A stretch of DNA of 6,179 nucleotides from Candidatus Heimdallarchaeota archaeon (GTDB lineage: Archaea; Asgardarchaeota; Heimdallarchaeia; Heimdallarchaeales; Kariarchaeaceae), in assembly GCA_027016475.1 (NCBI GenBank), contig JALUTL010000023.1:562-6740 (forward strand), written 5' to 3'. Within the stretch, counting starts at the first letter, position 1. Every line of letters begins with the position of its first letter. A program made the translations under genes and the position numbers. Below, piece after piece: positions 1 through 4,565 of this stretch. Below the pieces are notes generated by a model, which saw nothing but the letters and a program-made list of their open reading frames with translations, had not been told where the DNA came from and ran no database searches.

Positions 1-31
1 GTCTTACATTTCCGAATGTTCCTCTTATCAT
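1..31 (-). CDS. Displaced GluRS C-terminus or start of a coupled downstream gene (partial)
   Basis: The synthetase stop codon TGA overlaps an ATG in the arrangement ATGA. The frame starting at that ATG (29-31) stays open to the window edge and reads MIRGTFGNVR. Archaeal GluRS proteins usually end with a strand of the form R-x-G-F-V-R-hydrophobic-D right after a GE(I/V)-hydrophobic stretch, and the R...FG.VR pattern here falls where that strand is expected. One reading is a one-base frameshift, either a real mutation, programmed slippage or an assembly error. The other is a new gene translated by termination-reinitiation at the ATGA overlap. Only ten codons are visible, so neither reading can be confirmed here. 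Confidence 0.3.
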   Translation of the reverse strand, partial: MIRGTFGNVR

Positions 32-1737
32 AACTTCATGATTTCCCCTTCTTGAACCGAATCAATGTTATTCTCAAACCAAATTGGCACTTTCTCCAAA
101 GAGTTTTCATTGATTTCACCTTTTTTTGGCTCTAGAAGGTAAGGAACAGTCAATTCACCAGCAATTGCGTTCTCAGCAGGCACCCATTGAAGTTTCGGAA
201 TTGTACTAGTGATTGATTGATCATCTGATAGCTTGCCAAGTATTTCGTTTGATTTTTTGTCAATTTTGATGATAGCTACATTATGGAGGTCTTTAAGTCG
301 AATTGTGCGTCCTACTTTGAGGAGATTCATATCGCCAAAATCCAGAAGAAACTTCTTTCCAGTTTTTATTGTACGATGCCCCTTGTCTGTCTTTTCAGGA
401 AAGTACGGGAGTTCAACCGTTTGGTCAGGTGCATCTTCAACTGTAAGCTTTAGTGGAGATCGAACACCAAAGAAATGTCGTGATATGGGCGTGAGTGCAA
501 TCCGATTGAACTTGACTATGTCAGACCATTCAACCGTTGTACTTTTTGGTGTTGTTCCCTTTTCCCTTATGAGATCTGTAAGCACCGCAGATTGAATCCC
601 CCGTTTCTTCAGCCCTTGGATAGTGACCAAACGGATATCATCCCATCCATGAACCACACCTTTCTCAACCAATTCCCGGATAACTCTGCCTTTTGTTGGG
701 CAACCGACGATGTTGTACCTCCCATAGCTGAAAAATGTCGGCACGTTACCGCCAAACAAAGCAATGAGGTGTGATTGTAATTCTTCTCTCATCGTGCCAA
801 ATTCACTACTTCGTATAATGTGTGTTGTACCGATTTTATAGTCCATATAGGCACTTTCAAAGTCGTACAGTGGCCAGACAAAATGCATCTTTGTATGCAA
901 TGGATGCTGGGCGTGAAGAATCCTGAGCATAATGGGGTCACGCATAACACTATTGTCGGAATCCATGTCCCCTTTCAGTCTTACAACAGCGGAATTTTCA
1001 GGAAGTTCTCCACCAACCATTTGTTCAAACAGGAAAAGGGATTCATCACCCCCTCTCTTTCGGCAATCGCATTCTTTTTTTTCCTCTCGGTATTTGTGCA
1101 CTTGCTCTCCTGTACATGTACATACGTAAAATTCCCCTTTCATAATCAGTTCTTTTGCAACTCGATAGAACTCGTCCATATAGTCTGATGCCCTGACTTC
1201 CTTATCCCATTTCGCGTCAGCCCATTCTAAGCCTTCCTTGATCGCTTCATAATATTCAGGTTTTACCTTTAATGGATTTGTATCATCAAACCTCAACACT
1301 GCAATTCCTTTGTATTTGTCAGCATACATCCGATTAATCCGATAATTGATGGCATGTCCCAAATGGGGGTATTTGCTTGGATCTGGAGCATATCGTACAA
1401 CAAATTGTCCTACCTTTGCATTGGGCAATTCTTCCAATGTCCTCTTCCTTTCCTCAGTTTTCCTTTTTTGCTCCTCCTTGAGTTTTGCCTTTTTTTCCAT
1501 GGCAGCAGGATCAATTTTTTCGATCTCAGATAAAATTTTGCTGAGTTCCATAGGAAAGCGTTCATCGATGATGGAATTGACCTTCTGGAGAACCTCTTTT
1601 GCATTGCTTCTCAGATCTGGTTTTGCCTGCATCAGCTTACCCAAAACTGCTTTGGGGTTGGGATTTCCTCCAAAGCTTTGTGCATTAATTAAACATTCAA
1701 GGTAAATTAATTCGTCAAGATCTTTCTCAGAACTCAT
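28..1737 (-). CDS. gltX: Glutamyl-tRNA synthetase, archaeal type, with degenerate KMSKS loop and short C-terminus
   Basis: This class I aminoacyl-tRNA synthetase should charge tRNA-Glu with glutamate in the cytoplasm. In many archaea the enzyme is non-discriminating and also charges tRNA-Gln for later amidation. Numbered from the ATG at 1737 (569 residues), it has the helical N-terminal domain of archaeal GluRS (about 1-107). The Rossmann domain follows, with HIGH as HLGH (125-128) and RFDDTNP (149-155). A CxC...CxC zinc-type cluster lies at Cys206, 208, 223 and 225. WPLYDF (288-293), a THIIRSSEF segment (305-313) and GWDD (364-367) match the family. The beta-barrel anticodon-binding region fills the rest. 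The KMSKS position reads CPTKGR (346-351), which is not canonical. A TTG at 1746 would add three residues. I prefer the ATG because a TATA-like box at about 1770 places transcription start close to 1743-1745. The normal C-terminal strand is missing after GEIMKL (see the left-edge entry). The family call is firm; full activity is uncertain. Confidence 0.9.
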   Translation of the reverse strand: MSSEKDLDELIYLECLINAQSFGGNPNPKAVLGKLMQAKPDLRSNAKEVLQKVNSIIDERFPMELSKILSEIEKIDPAAMEKKAKLKEEQKRKTEERKRTLEELPNAKVGQFVVRYAPDPSKYPHLGHAINYRINRMYADKYKGIAVLRFDDTNPLKVKPEYYEAIKEGLEWADAKWDKEVRASDYMDEFYRVAKELIMKGEFYVCTCTGEQVHKYREEKKECDCRKRGGDESLFLFEQMVGGELPENSAVVRLKGDMDSDNSVMRDPIMLRILHAQHPLHTKMHFVWPLYDFESAYMDYKIGTTHIIRSSEFGTMREELQSHLIALFGGNVPTFFSYGRYNIVGCPTKGRVIRELVEKGVVHGWDDIRLVTIQGLKKRGIQSAVLTDLIREKGTTPKSTTVEWSDIVKFNRIALTPISRHFFGVRSPLKLTVEDAPDQTVELPYFPEKTDKGHRTIKTGKKFLLDFGDMNLLKVGRTIRLKDLHNVAIIKIDKKSNEILGKLSDDQSITSTIPKLQWVPAENAIAGELTVPYLLEPKKGEINENSLEKVPIWFENNIDSVQEGEIMKL

Positions 1738-1762
1738 AAATTTCAATCAAAACACGGAAGTG

Positions 1763-1775
1763 CATCTTAAAATAG
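1763..1775 (-). promoter_or_regulatory. TATA-like box for the glutamyl-tRNA synthetase gene
   Basis: On the minus strand the AT-rich element CTATTTTAAGATG is centred about 32 bases upstream of the ATG at 1737. At usual archaeal spacing, transcription would start at about 1743-1745. That gives a nearly leaderless message, and no Shine-Dalgarno sequence precedes the ATG. This spacing argues against the in-frame TTG at 1746, which would lie at or before the transcription start. Confidence 0.45.
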
Positions 1776-1798
1776 CTTGTGTCATATTCCAGACTTAC

Positions 1799-2098
1799 TT
1801 ACATTTCACGGAAAAGAGTCAAAGAGGGAGAGAGTACAACATCAGTATTCCCTTCCTTTCGCAACGCAGTATCCTTCAATATTCTCAGCTCTGTGCAGAA
1901 GGTTTGTCTCATGCACTTCCCATGAGTCATATATTTGTTCGCTGATCTGGAGTACTCAAGTTTACACTGCTTGTCTTTTCCGAGACATACCAACTGAAGA
2001 TCTGGCTCACTTGTCTCTGTGATTTTTGCTTGAGGGTTACCTTGTGTTTTCCATTCATTAAATATGAACAATGCCGATGATACACTCCGTGATGACAT
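1799..2098 (-). CDS. Hypothetical protein of 99 residues, possibly a truncated or decaying gene
   Basis: I do not recognise this family. From the ATG at 2098 the frame encodes a polar, probably soluble protein with no membrane helix or signal peptide. It has four cysteines at 38, 45, 62 and 68 (C-x6-C and C-x5-C pairs), which could bind a metal or be incidental. Base composition is richer in G and C than the true intergenic DNA nearby, which favours coding. The same frame stays open upstream to 2176, adding a protein-like stretch (SDFPTQFKDIIQVLRNKIN and further) that contains no ATG, GTG or TTG. No Shine-Dalgarno site precedes the ATG. A shared AT-rich promoter at about 2219-2231 could drive it leftward with a leader of about 100 bases. 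It may be a real small gene, a gene with an unusual start, or the remnant of a longer gene. It is read toward the synthetase gene, whose promoter lies within the 60 bases downstream of its stop. Confidence 0.42.
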   Translation of the reverse strand: MSSRSVSSALFIFNEWKTQGNPQAKITETSEPDLQLVCLGKDKQCKLEYSRSANKYMTHGKCMRQTFCTELRILKDTALRKEGNTDVVLSPSLTLFREM

Positions 2099-2218
2099 GG
2101 TGTCAATGTCAGGTACTGAATTTATCTTATTGCGTAATACTTGGATGATATCCTTGAATTGAGTGGGGAAATCAGATTAAATGTTCGAGATTTAGGAAAG
2201 AGAACAGGTGATTCTAAA

Positions 2219-2231
2219 AAATATTTAATAA
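2219..2231. promoter_or_regulatory. Strong AT-rich promoter (TATA box), possibly bidirectional
   Basis: The plus strand reads AAATATTTAATAAA, centred about 28 bases upstream of the ATG at 2254. That is the archaeal TATA spacing for a leaderless or almost leaderless message, and there is no Shine-Dalgarno site next to that ATG. Read on the minus strand, the same block (TTTATTAAATATTTT) is also a good TATA element and could serve the hypothetical leftward gene. The rightward function is better supported than the leftward one. Confidence 0.55.
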
Positions 2232-2253
2232 ACTGAAAGACCATAGCAAAGTT

Positions 2254-2832
2254 ATGACCAACTTTGAAGAGAGGACACAAGATGCTGAAGTAAACAGCAT
2301 TCTATTTTCTGCACCTTTTGCCCATTCCATGTCGGCGTTTAAAATCCTTGCGGCAATTTTGGCAGGCATCCAGTTTCAAAATATGAATTATTTGAATTTC
2401 AGCATCATGGTGGGAGTCTATCTCTTCTTTAATTTGGTCACAACAATCATTTTCCGTGAAACATCAGGACAGGTTCGTCCAACAATTGACTATGTTGATT
2501 CTGTGAGTTCATTTGTTTCAGAAATTGTGATATTAGGATTTATTTTGATCACCTTCCTCAGTACGAGGAATTTCGTCTTTTCATACCTTACTCTTGCTTT
2601 GCTTGTTGCAGCCTTAGCCATTTCTTATGTTAATGCAAAACTCACAAGCCTGAAGCTCTCTTCAGTTTTCGTACATTTCGAGAATTCAACTAGGCTCGCT
2701 CTGCTTTTGTTTGGAACCTTATTTGTGCACTTTCAGCTCACAACCATTGAGGTGACATTACAGGTATTGTTAACACTTTTTTTGATTACACTTGTATCCC
2801 AACTGCTTTATGCAAGATTCAAGTTGAACTAG
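2254..2832 (+). CDS. Six-helix membrane protein resembling a CDP-alcohol phosphatidyltransferase without catalytic aspartates
   Basis: This integral membrane protein of 192 residues has about six predicted helices (roughly 25-41, 47-67, 88-102, 107-126, 148-160 and 167-186). That topology matches CDP-alcohol phosphatidyltransferases, which join a CDP-activated lipid or alcohol head group in phospholipid synthesis. The family signature is D-x2-D-G-x2-A-R-x8-9-G-x3-D-x3-D. The equivalent region here reads SGQVR (71-75) then DYVDSVSSFVSE (79-90). The spacing and the YVDSV...SEIVIL pattern look like the archaeal GxxLDSvxDRxxE segment, but only one of four metal-binding Asp residues (Asp82) is visible. 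SYVNAKLTSLKLS (124-136) and STRL (145-148) resemble the family's later SY.RA.AES.G and R..RL stretches. If related, it is probably not an active transferase and may be a lipid-binding or regulatory derivative. The ATG lies at the right distance from a strong TATA box. The 3' end overlaps the convergent gene by 14 bases. That it is a gene is firm; the family link is inference. Confidence 0.8.
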   Translation: MTNFEERTQDAEVNSILFSAPFAHSMSAFKILAAILAGIQFQNMNYLNFSIMVGVYLFFNLVTTIIFRETSGQVRPTIDYVDSVSSFVSEIVILGFILITFLSTRNFVFSYLTLALLVAALAISYVNAKLTSLKLSSVFVHFENSTRLALLLFGTLFVHFQLTTIEVTLQVLLTLFLITLVSQLLYARFKLN

Positions 2833-3109
2833 ATATCTTGCTCATTCGTTTCCAACCGAATATGTTCATGATGATGGCAAAAGCTAAACCCAAAATTGTA
2901 AGTCCAGAAGCGATTGCAAGAACGGCACCAATGGTACCGATTGTGATATAGCCAATCCCGATCAGAAAATTTGCGGTATTTCCCTGTTTTCGTTTCGGTA
3001 TTTCCTCAGATTGCTGATTGATCGCCTTATTCTTTGTCAATTCCTTTTTTTTCTTCTTTTGAAGTTGACGATACCCTTTTTCCCGTAAAAGGTCTCTTTT
3101 AGAAGGCAT
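2819..3109 (-). CDS. Small basic protein with a C-terminal membrane hairpin
   Basis: This 96-residue protein has no family I recognise. Residues 1-44 are strongly basic and polar, with a KKKKKE run at 18-23, and are probably helical or disordered. Two hydrophobic segments follow (about 48-67 and 69-86) with almost no loop between them, then a short basic tail (WKRMSK). The design suggests a helical hairpin in the membrane, with both ends on the cytoplasmic side by the positive-inside rule and the lysine-rich tail free to touch lipid head groups, nucleic acid or another protein. It starts at an ATG about 26 bases downstream of a T-rich TATA-like element, with no Shine-Dalgarno site. It lies just downstream of the histone-fold gene on the same strand and converges on the membrane protein gene to its left, overlapping it by 14 bases. 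The lysine run is encoded by a long A/G tract that is prone to sequencing error, but the frame stays intact. Confidence 0.72.
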   Translation of the reverse strand: MPSKRDLLREKGYRQLQKKKKKELTKNKAINQQSEEIPKRKQGNTANFLIGIGYITIGTIGAVLAIASGLTILGLAFAIIMNIFGWKRMSKISSST

Positions 3110-3128
3110 ATGTTGAGCTTGCCGAGCA

Positions 3129-3140
3129 ATAAAAAAAATA
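3129..3140 (-). promoter_or_regulatory. T-rich element: likely TATA box for the hairpin protein and possible terminator of the histone gene
   Basis: The minus strand reads TATTTTTTTTATT, with eight consecutive T bases at 3131-3138. It is centred about 26 bases upstream of the ATG at 3109, which suits a TATA box for a near-leaderless message. It also lies about 46 bases downstream of the histone-fold stop codon, and archaeal transcription commonly ends at T runs. One element may serve both roles. Confidence 0.4.
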
Positions 3141-3183
3141 CACTATTGTTACTTGAATTTTAGCTATTGGAAGTTAAATTGAT

Positions 3184-3357
3184 TTAAACGTCTTTTGCCA
3201 TCAAAGTCTTTCTGTCATTAGCTTTGGCGCGCCTAATTGCATCGTCAAGAATCCCTTTAAGGGCCTTTTCGATTGCAGGAAGGCTGTCGCCTCCGGTGTT
3301 CAGACCAGCTTCTTTGATGTATGCACGAACTTTGGATTGGACGAGTAGTTCTACCAT
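3184..3357 (-). CDS. Short histone-fold protein, Bd0055-like, without a full third helix
   Basis: This 57-residue protein carries a single histone fold and is expected to form dimers that bind DNA. The first helix (LLVQSKVRAYIKEAG, 4-18) is followed by a loop LNTGGD (19-24), a long central helix (about 25-47) and the hallmark RKT loop (49-51) leading into MAKDV. The ends match the small prokaryotic histone family that includes the Bdellovibrio histone Bd0055 and the NFYB/HAP3-like archaeal proteins. It resembles those more than HMfB-type archaeal histones. It stops where the third helix would begin, so the tetramer-forming surface of classical histones is largely absent. I chose the ATG at 3357 over the TTG at 3402, which would give 72 residues. 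An AGGTGA Shine-Dalgarno site lies 8 bases before the ATG, the length then matches the family, and the TATA box at 3422-3430 puts transcription start near the TTG. Its wrapping mode cannot be judged from sequence. Confidence 0.88.
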   Translation of the reverse strand: MVELLVQSKVRAYIKEAGLNTGGDSLPAIEKALKGILDDAIRRAKANDRKTLMAKDV

Positions 3358-3365
3358 TTGTTTGT

Positions 3366-3371
3366 TCACCT
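3366..3371 (-). promoter_or_regulatory. Shine-Dalgarno site of the histone-fold gene
   Basis: The minus strand carries AGGTGA followed by 8 bases and then the ATG at 3357. This sequence pairs well with the usual 16S rRNA 3' end. It decides the start codon and is the only convincing Shine-Dalgarno site that I see in this window; the other genes appear leaderless or nearly so. Confidence 0.65.
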
Positions 3372-3421
3372 GTTCCTGTGGCTTATCAGCCCTTTGGAAC
3401 AAATAATACCACAGAGTTTGA

Positions 3422-3430
3422 CTTAATAAA
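3422..3430 (-). promoter_or_regulatory. TATA box of the histone-fold gene
   Basis: TTTATTAAG on the minus strand is centred about 69 bases upstream of the ATG at 3357. Usual spacing puts transcription start near 3400, giving a leader of about 40 bases that includes the Shine-Dalgarno site. Confidence 0.5.
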
Positions 3431-3760
3431 CCTTTCGTGGATTTTTGTCCAGAATTGGTTCTACATGCTTTGGCAATGCATTTTAGATTACGTCAACTTT
3501 GAAAAAAGTCCATAACGTCGCCTCATATTTTCTACAAGATACCGCGATAAAGACAGCAAATGAAGACAAATAACCAATTTTTAACTAATTTAACAAACAT
3601 CAAAATCATGACCCTCAGTTGTTTTTTCACTGATTCCCTGTAAGGAAAAATTGAAAACCTCTAATTTTGGCGCCTAAACTAGGTTGACGAAGACAGATTT
3701 TTTTGTAAGACTTAAAGGCTCATTCTAAATTTTTGCCTTAAACATTGTCTAAAGTTGTCT
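3431..3760. other. AT-rich intergenic region with no convincing gene
   Basis: This stretch is clearly more AT-rich than the flanking genes. On checking both strands I found only very short frames, such as a 27-codon frame starting at 3559 on the plus strand and a 25-codon frame starting near 3609 on the minus strand. I see no tRNA-like fold, CRISPR repeat or insertion-sequence end. It holds three phased TAACNAA repeats (3571-3597). Its right end enters a direct-repeat and palindrome cluster next to the possible small gene at 3761. It probably acts as a control region between the leftward histone gene and the rightward genes. Confidence 0.5.
3571..3597. repeat. Three phased TAACNAA repeats
   Basis: TAACCAA, TAACTAA and TAACAAA begin at 3571, 3582 and 3591, spaced 11 and 9 bases apart, or about one helical turn. 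Phased short repeats can be binding sites for a regulator or produce a bend. The sequence is AT-rich enough that chance is a serious alternative. Confidence 0.3.
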
Positions 3761-3773
3761 ATGGATAATCCAT
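3745..3773. repeat. Operator-like cluster: two TTGTCTA direct repeats and a 13-base palindrome
   Basis: TTGTCTA occurs at 3745-3751 and again at 3755-3761, with starts exactly 10 bases apart. The second copy runs directly into a perfect palindrome ATGGAT-A-ATCCAT at 3761-3773. The cluster sits at the expected transcription start and first codons of the possible small gene. This is a typical position for a repressor operator, but no regulator is identifiable. Confidence 0.35.
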
Positions 3774-3922
3774 TTATACAAATTATTCAGCCGAGGTTAA
3801 ACAAATGCTCATTCCTCGTTAAGCCAGCATCACAAGCAATCTTCAGAAGTTTGATCGAATGTGGTGAAATTTTCAAAAAACCTCTTATGTGTAAATCACA
3901 TGTAAGTAATTATGCTCATTGA
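3761..3922 (+). CDS. Possible 53-residue protein overlapping the gelsolin-like gene start
   Basis: The frame runs from ATG at 3761 to TGA at 3920-3922 and encodes a small basic protein with three cysteines and no membrane helix. It begins MDNPFIQIIQPRLNKCSFLV and ends in SHVSNYAH. Its last 11 bases overlap the start of the gelsolin-like gene, an arrangement common for translational coupling. That gene has no clear TATA box of its own at the right distance. A weak TATA-like CCTTAAACA lies about 20-25 bases before this ATG. I recognise no family, and a frame of this length can occur by chance in DNA of this composition. If it is not translated, the stretch is simply leader or promoter sequence for the gelsolin-like gene. 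Confidence 0.3.
   Translation: MDNPFIQIIQPRLNKCSFLVKPASQAIFRSLIECGEIFKKPLMCKSHVSNYAH
3887..3901. repeat. Inverted repeat just upstream of the gelsolin-like gene
   Basis: ATGTG-TAAAT-CACAT is a perfect inverted repeat with 5-base arms and a 5-base spacer, ending 10 bases before the ATG at 3912. A dimeric regulator bound here would block transcription start or the core promoter. It is short, so chance is possible. Confidence 0.3.
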
Positions 3923-4565
3923 AGTATTTGATACGGGAGAAATGTCTGAGATAACAAACCATGAAACAACTCTAAAGGAGGATGGAGTTTACTTGCTCCT
4001 GAGCTATAGAACAAAGCGTTCCTATATATGGACAGGCAAAAATGCAAGTGTTAGGAAACGATTTATTGCCGCCAAAGAGGCAAGAAGGATCAAAATGGAG
4101 ACTGGATTTCAAACCTTCAATGTGCAGCACGATGACATGTACAACGAATTTGAGGAAGATTTTGCAGCCTACATGAATGACCTGAAAACACATACTAAGT
4201 TGCCAAGCGTTCTCCAAGAACAAAGAGAGCGAATGAGAAAGGAAGGCATGAGTTTTGTCCCAGAAAACCTGCAAGTTGCCAAAGAAGAGCAAGTAAAAAG
4301 TGAGGTCAAAGAGCCAAAGTTGACCGAGGACGAGGTATTGGAAATAGTAAAAGTATTTTCCAATAAGGAAAAACCAAAGAACAAAATAAGAGACTATATT
4401 ATTGTTAACAATTCAGTCTATAGCGTTAATGAGACTGCCGAAACTTTGGAAATTGAAAAATTGTCTGATATACCTAACGGGCTCTTTGCGGCCAAACCAT
4501 ACGAACCAAGAATTTTGATTCAAAACGGTAAGGTCATGGGAATTGAACTTTGGAGATCCGGATAA
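3912..4565 (+). CDS. Gelsolin/villin-like domain protein with a C-terminal domain of unknown type
   Basis: Residues 1 to about 91 match the gelsolin-like fold. DGVYLLLSYR (24-33) fits the first core strand, RSYIWTGKNAS (36-46) fits the hallmark (I/V)(Y/W)xWxG strand and turn, a long helix follows (47-61), then TFNVQHDDMYNEFEEDF (68-84) fits the (V)xxGxExxxF segment. Gelsolin-type proteins bind actin and cap or sever filaments, and Asgard archaea are known to encode such proteins beside their own actins. The acidic residues that hold the type-II calcium ion in human gelsolin domain 1 do not seem conserved: Gly25 stands before Val26-Tyr27, and the helix begins VRKR. Calcium control is therefore doubtful. 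A charged linker (about 95-140, largely coiled or disordered) leads to a 75-residue beta-rich end (about 140-217) that I do not recognise. There is only one clear gelsolin unit, compared with three or six in animal proteins. The stop codon directly abuts that of the convergent GTPase gene. The domain call is from motif reading only. Confidence 0.75.
   Translation: MLIEVFDTGEMSEITNHETTLKEDGVYLLLSYRTKRSYIWTGKNASVRKRFIAAKEARRIKMETGFQTFNVQHDDMYNEFEEDFAAYMNDLKTHTKLPSVLQEQRERMRKEGMSFVPENLQVAKEEQVKSEVKEPKLTEDEVLEIVKVFSNKEKPKNKIRDYIIVNNSVYSVNETAETLEIEKLSDIPNGLFAAKPYEPRILIQNGKVMGIELWRSG

Noticed and set aside
820..1188. Plus-strand open frame of 122 codons, and another at 233-595, inside the glutamyl-tRNA synthetase gene
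   Set aside because: They lie antisense to a well-conserved enzyme, have low-complexity Phe/Ser-rich translations, and are explained by the codon use of the real gene.
1760..2022. Plus-strand frames (61 and 81 codons) opposite the hypothetical gene at 1799-2098
   Set aside because: Their translations look less protein-like than the minus-strand frame, and they have no TATA box or Shine-Dalgarno site at a suitable distance.
2090..2119. Possible C/D box guide RNA: GTGATGA followed 20 bases later by CTGA
   Set aside because: No D' and C' pair at proper spacing and no closing terminal stem could be found. The site overlaps the ATG of the minus-strand frame, so the match is probably chance.
3321..3515. 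Plus-strand frame of 64 codons running from inside the histone gene into the intergenic region
   Set aside because: It is antisense to the histone N-terminus, its promoter and its Shine-Dalgarno site, and shows no family motif.
3618..3660. Small hairpin TTCC-CTGTAA-GGAA with neighbouring T and A runs as a terminator
   Set aside because: The stem is only four base pairs and no clear gene ends nearby on the strand carrying the T run, so I see no support for termination.
3431..3760. Search for a tRNA, other structured RNA, CRISPR repeats or mobile-element ends in the largest gene-free stretch
   Set aside because: No cloverleaf elements, no long direct repeats and no terminal inverted repeats were found; only short AT-rich repeats are present.
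3972..4384. Minus-strand frames (106 and 71 codons) opposite the gelsolin-like gene
   Set aside because: Cys/Phe/Ser-rich shadow translations antisense to a gene with recognisable domain motifs.
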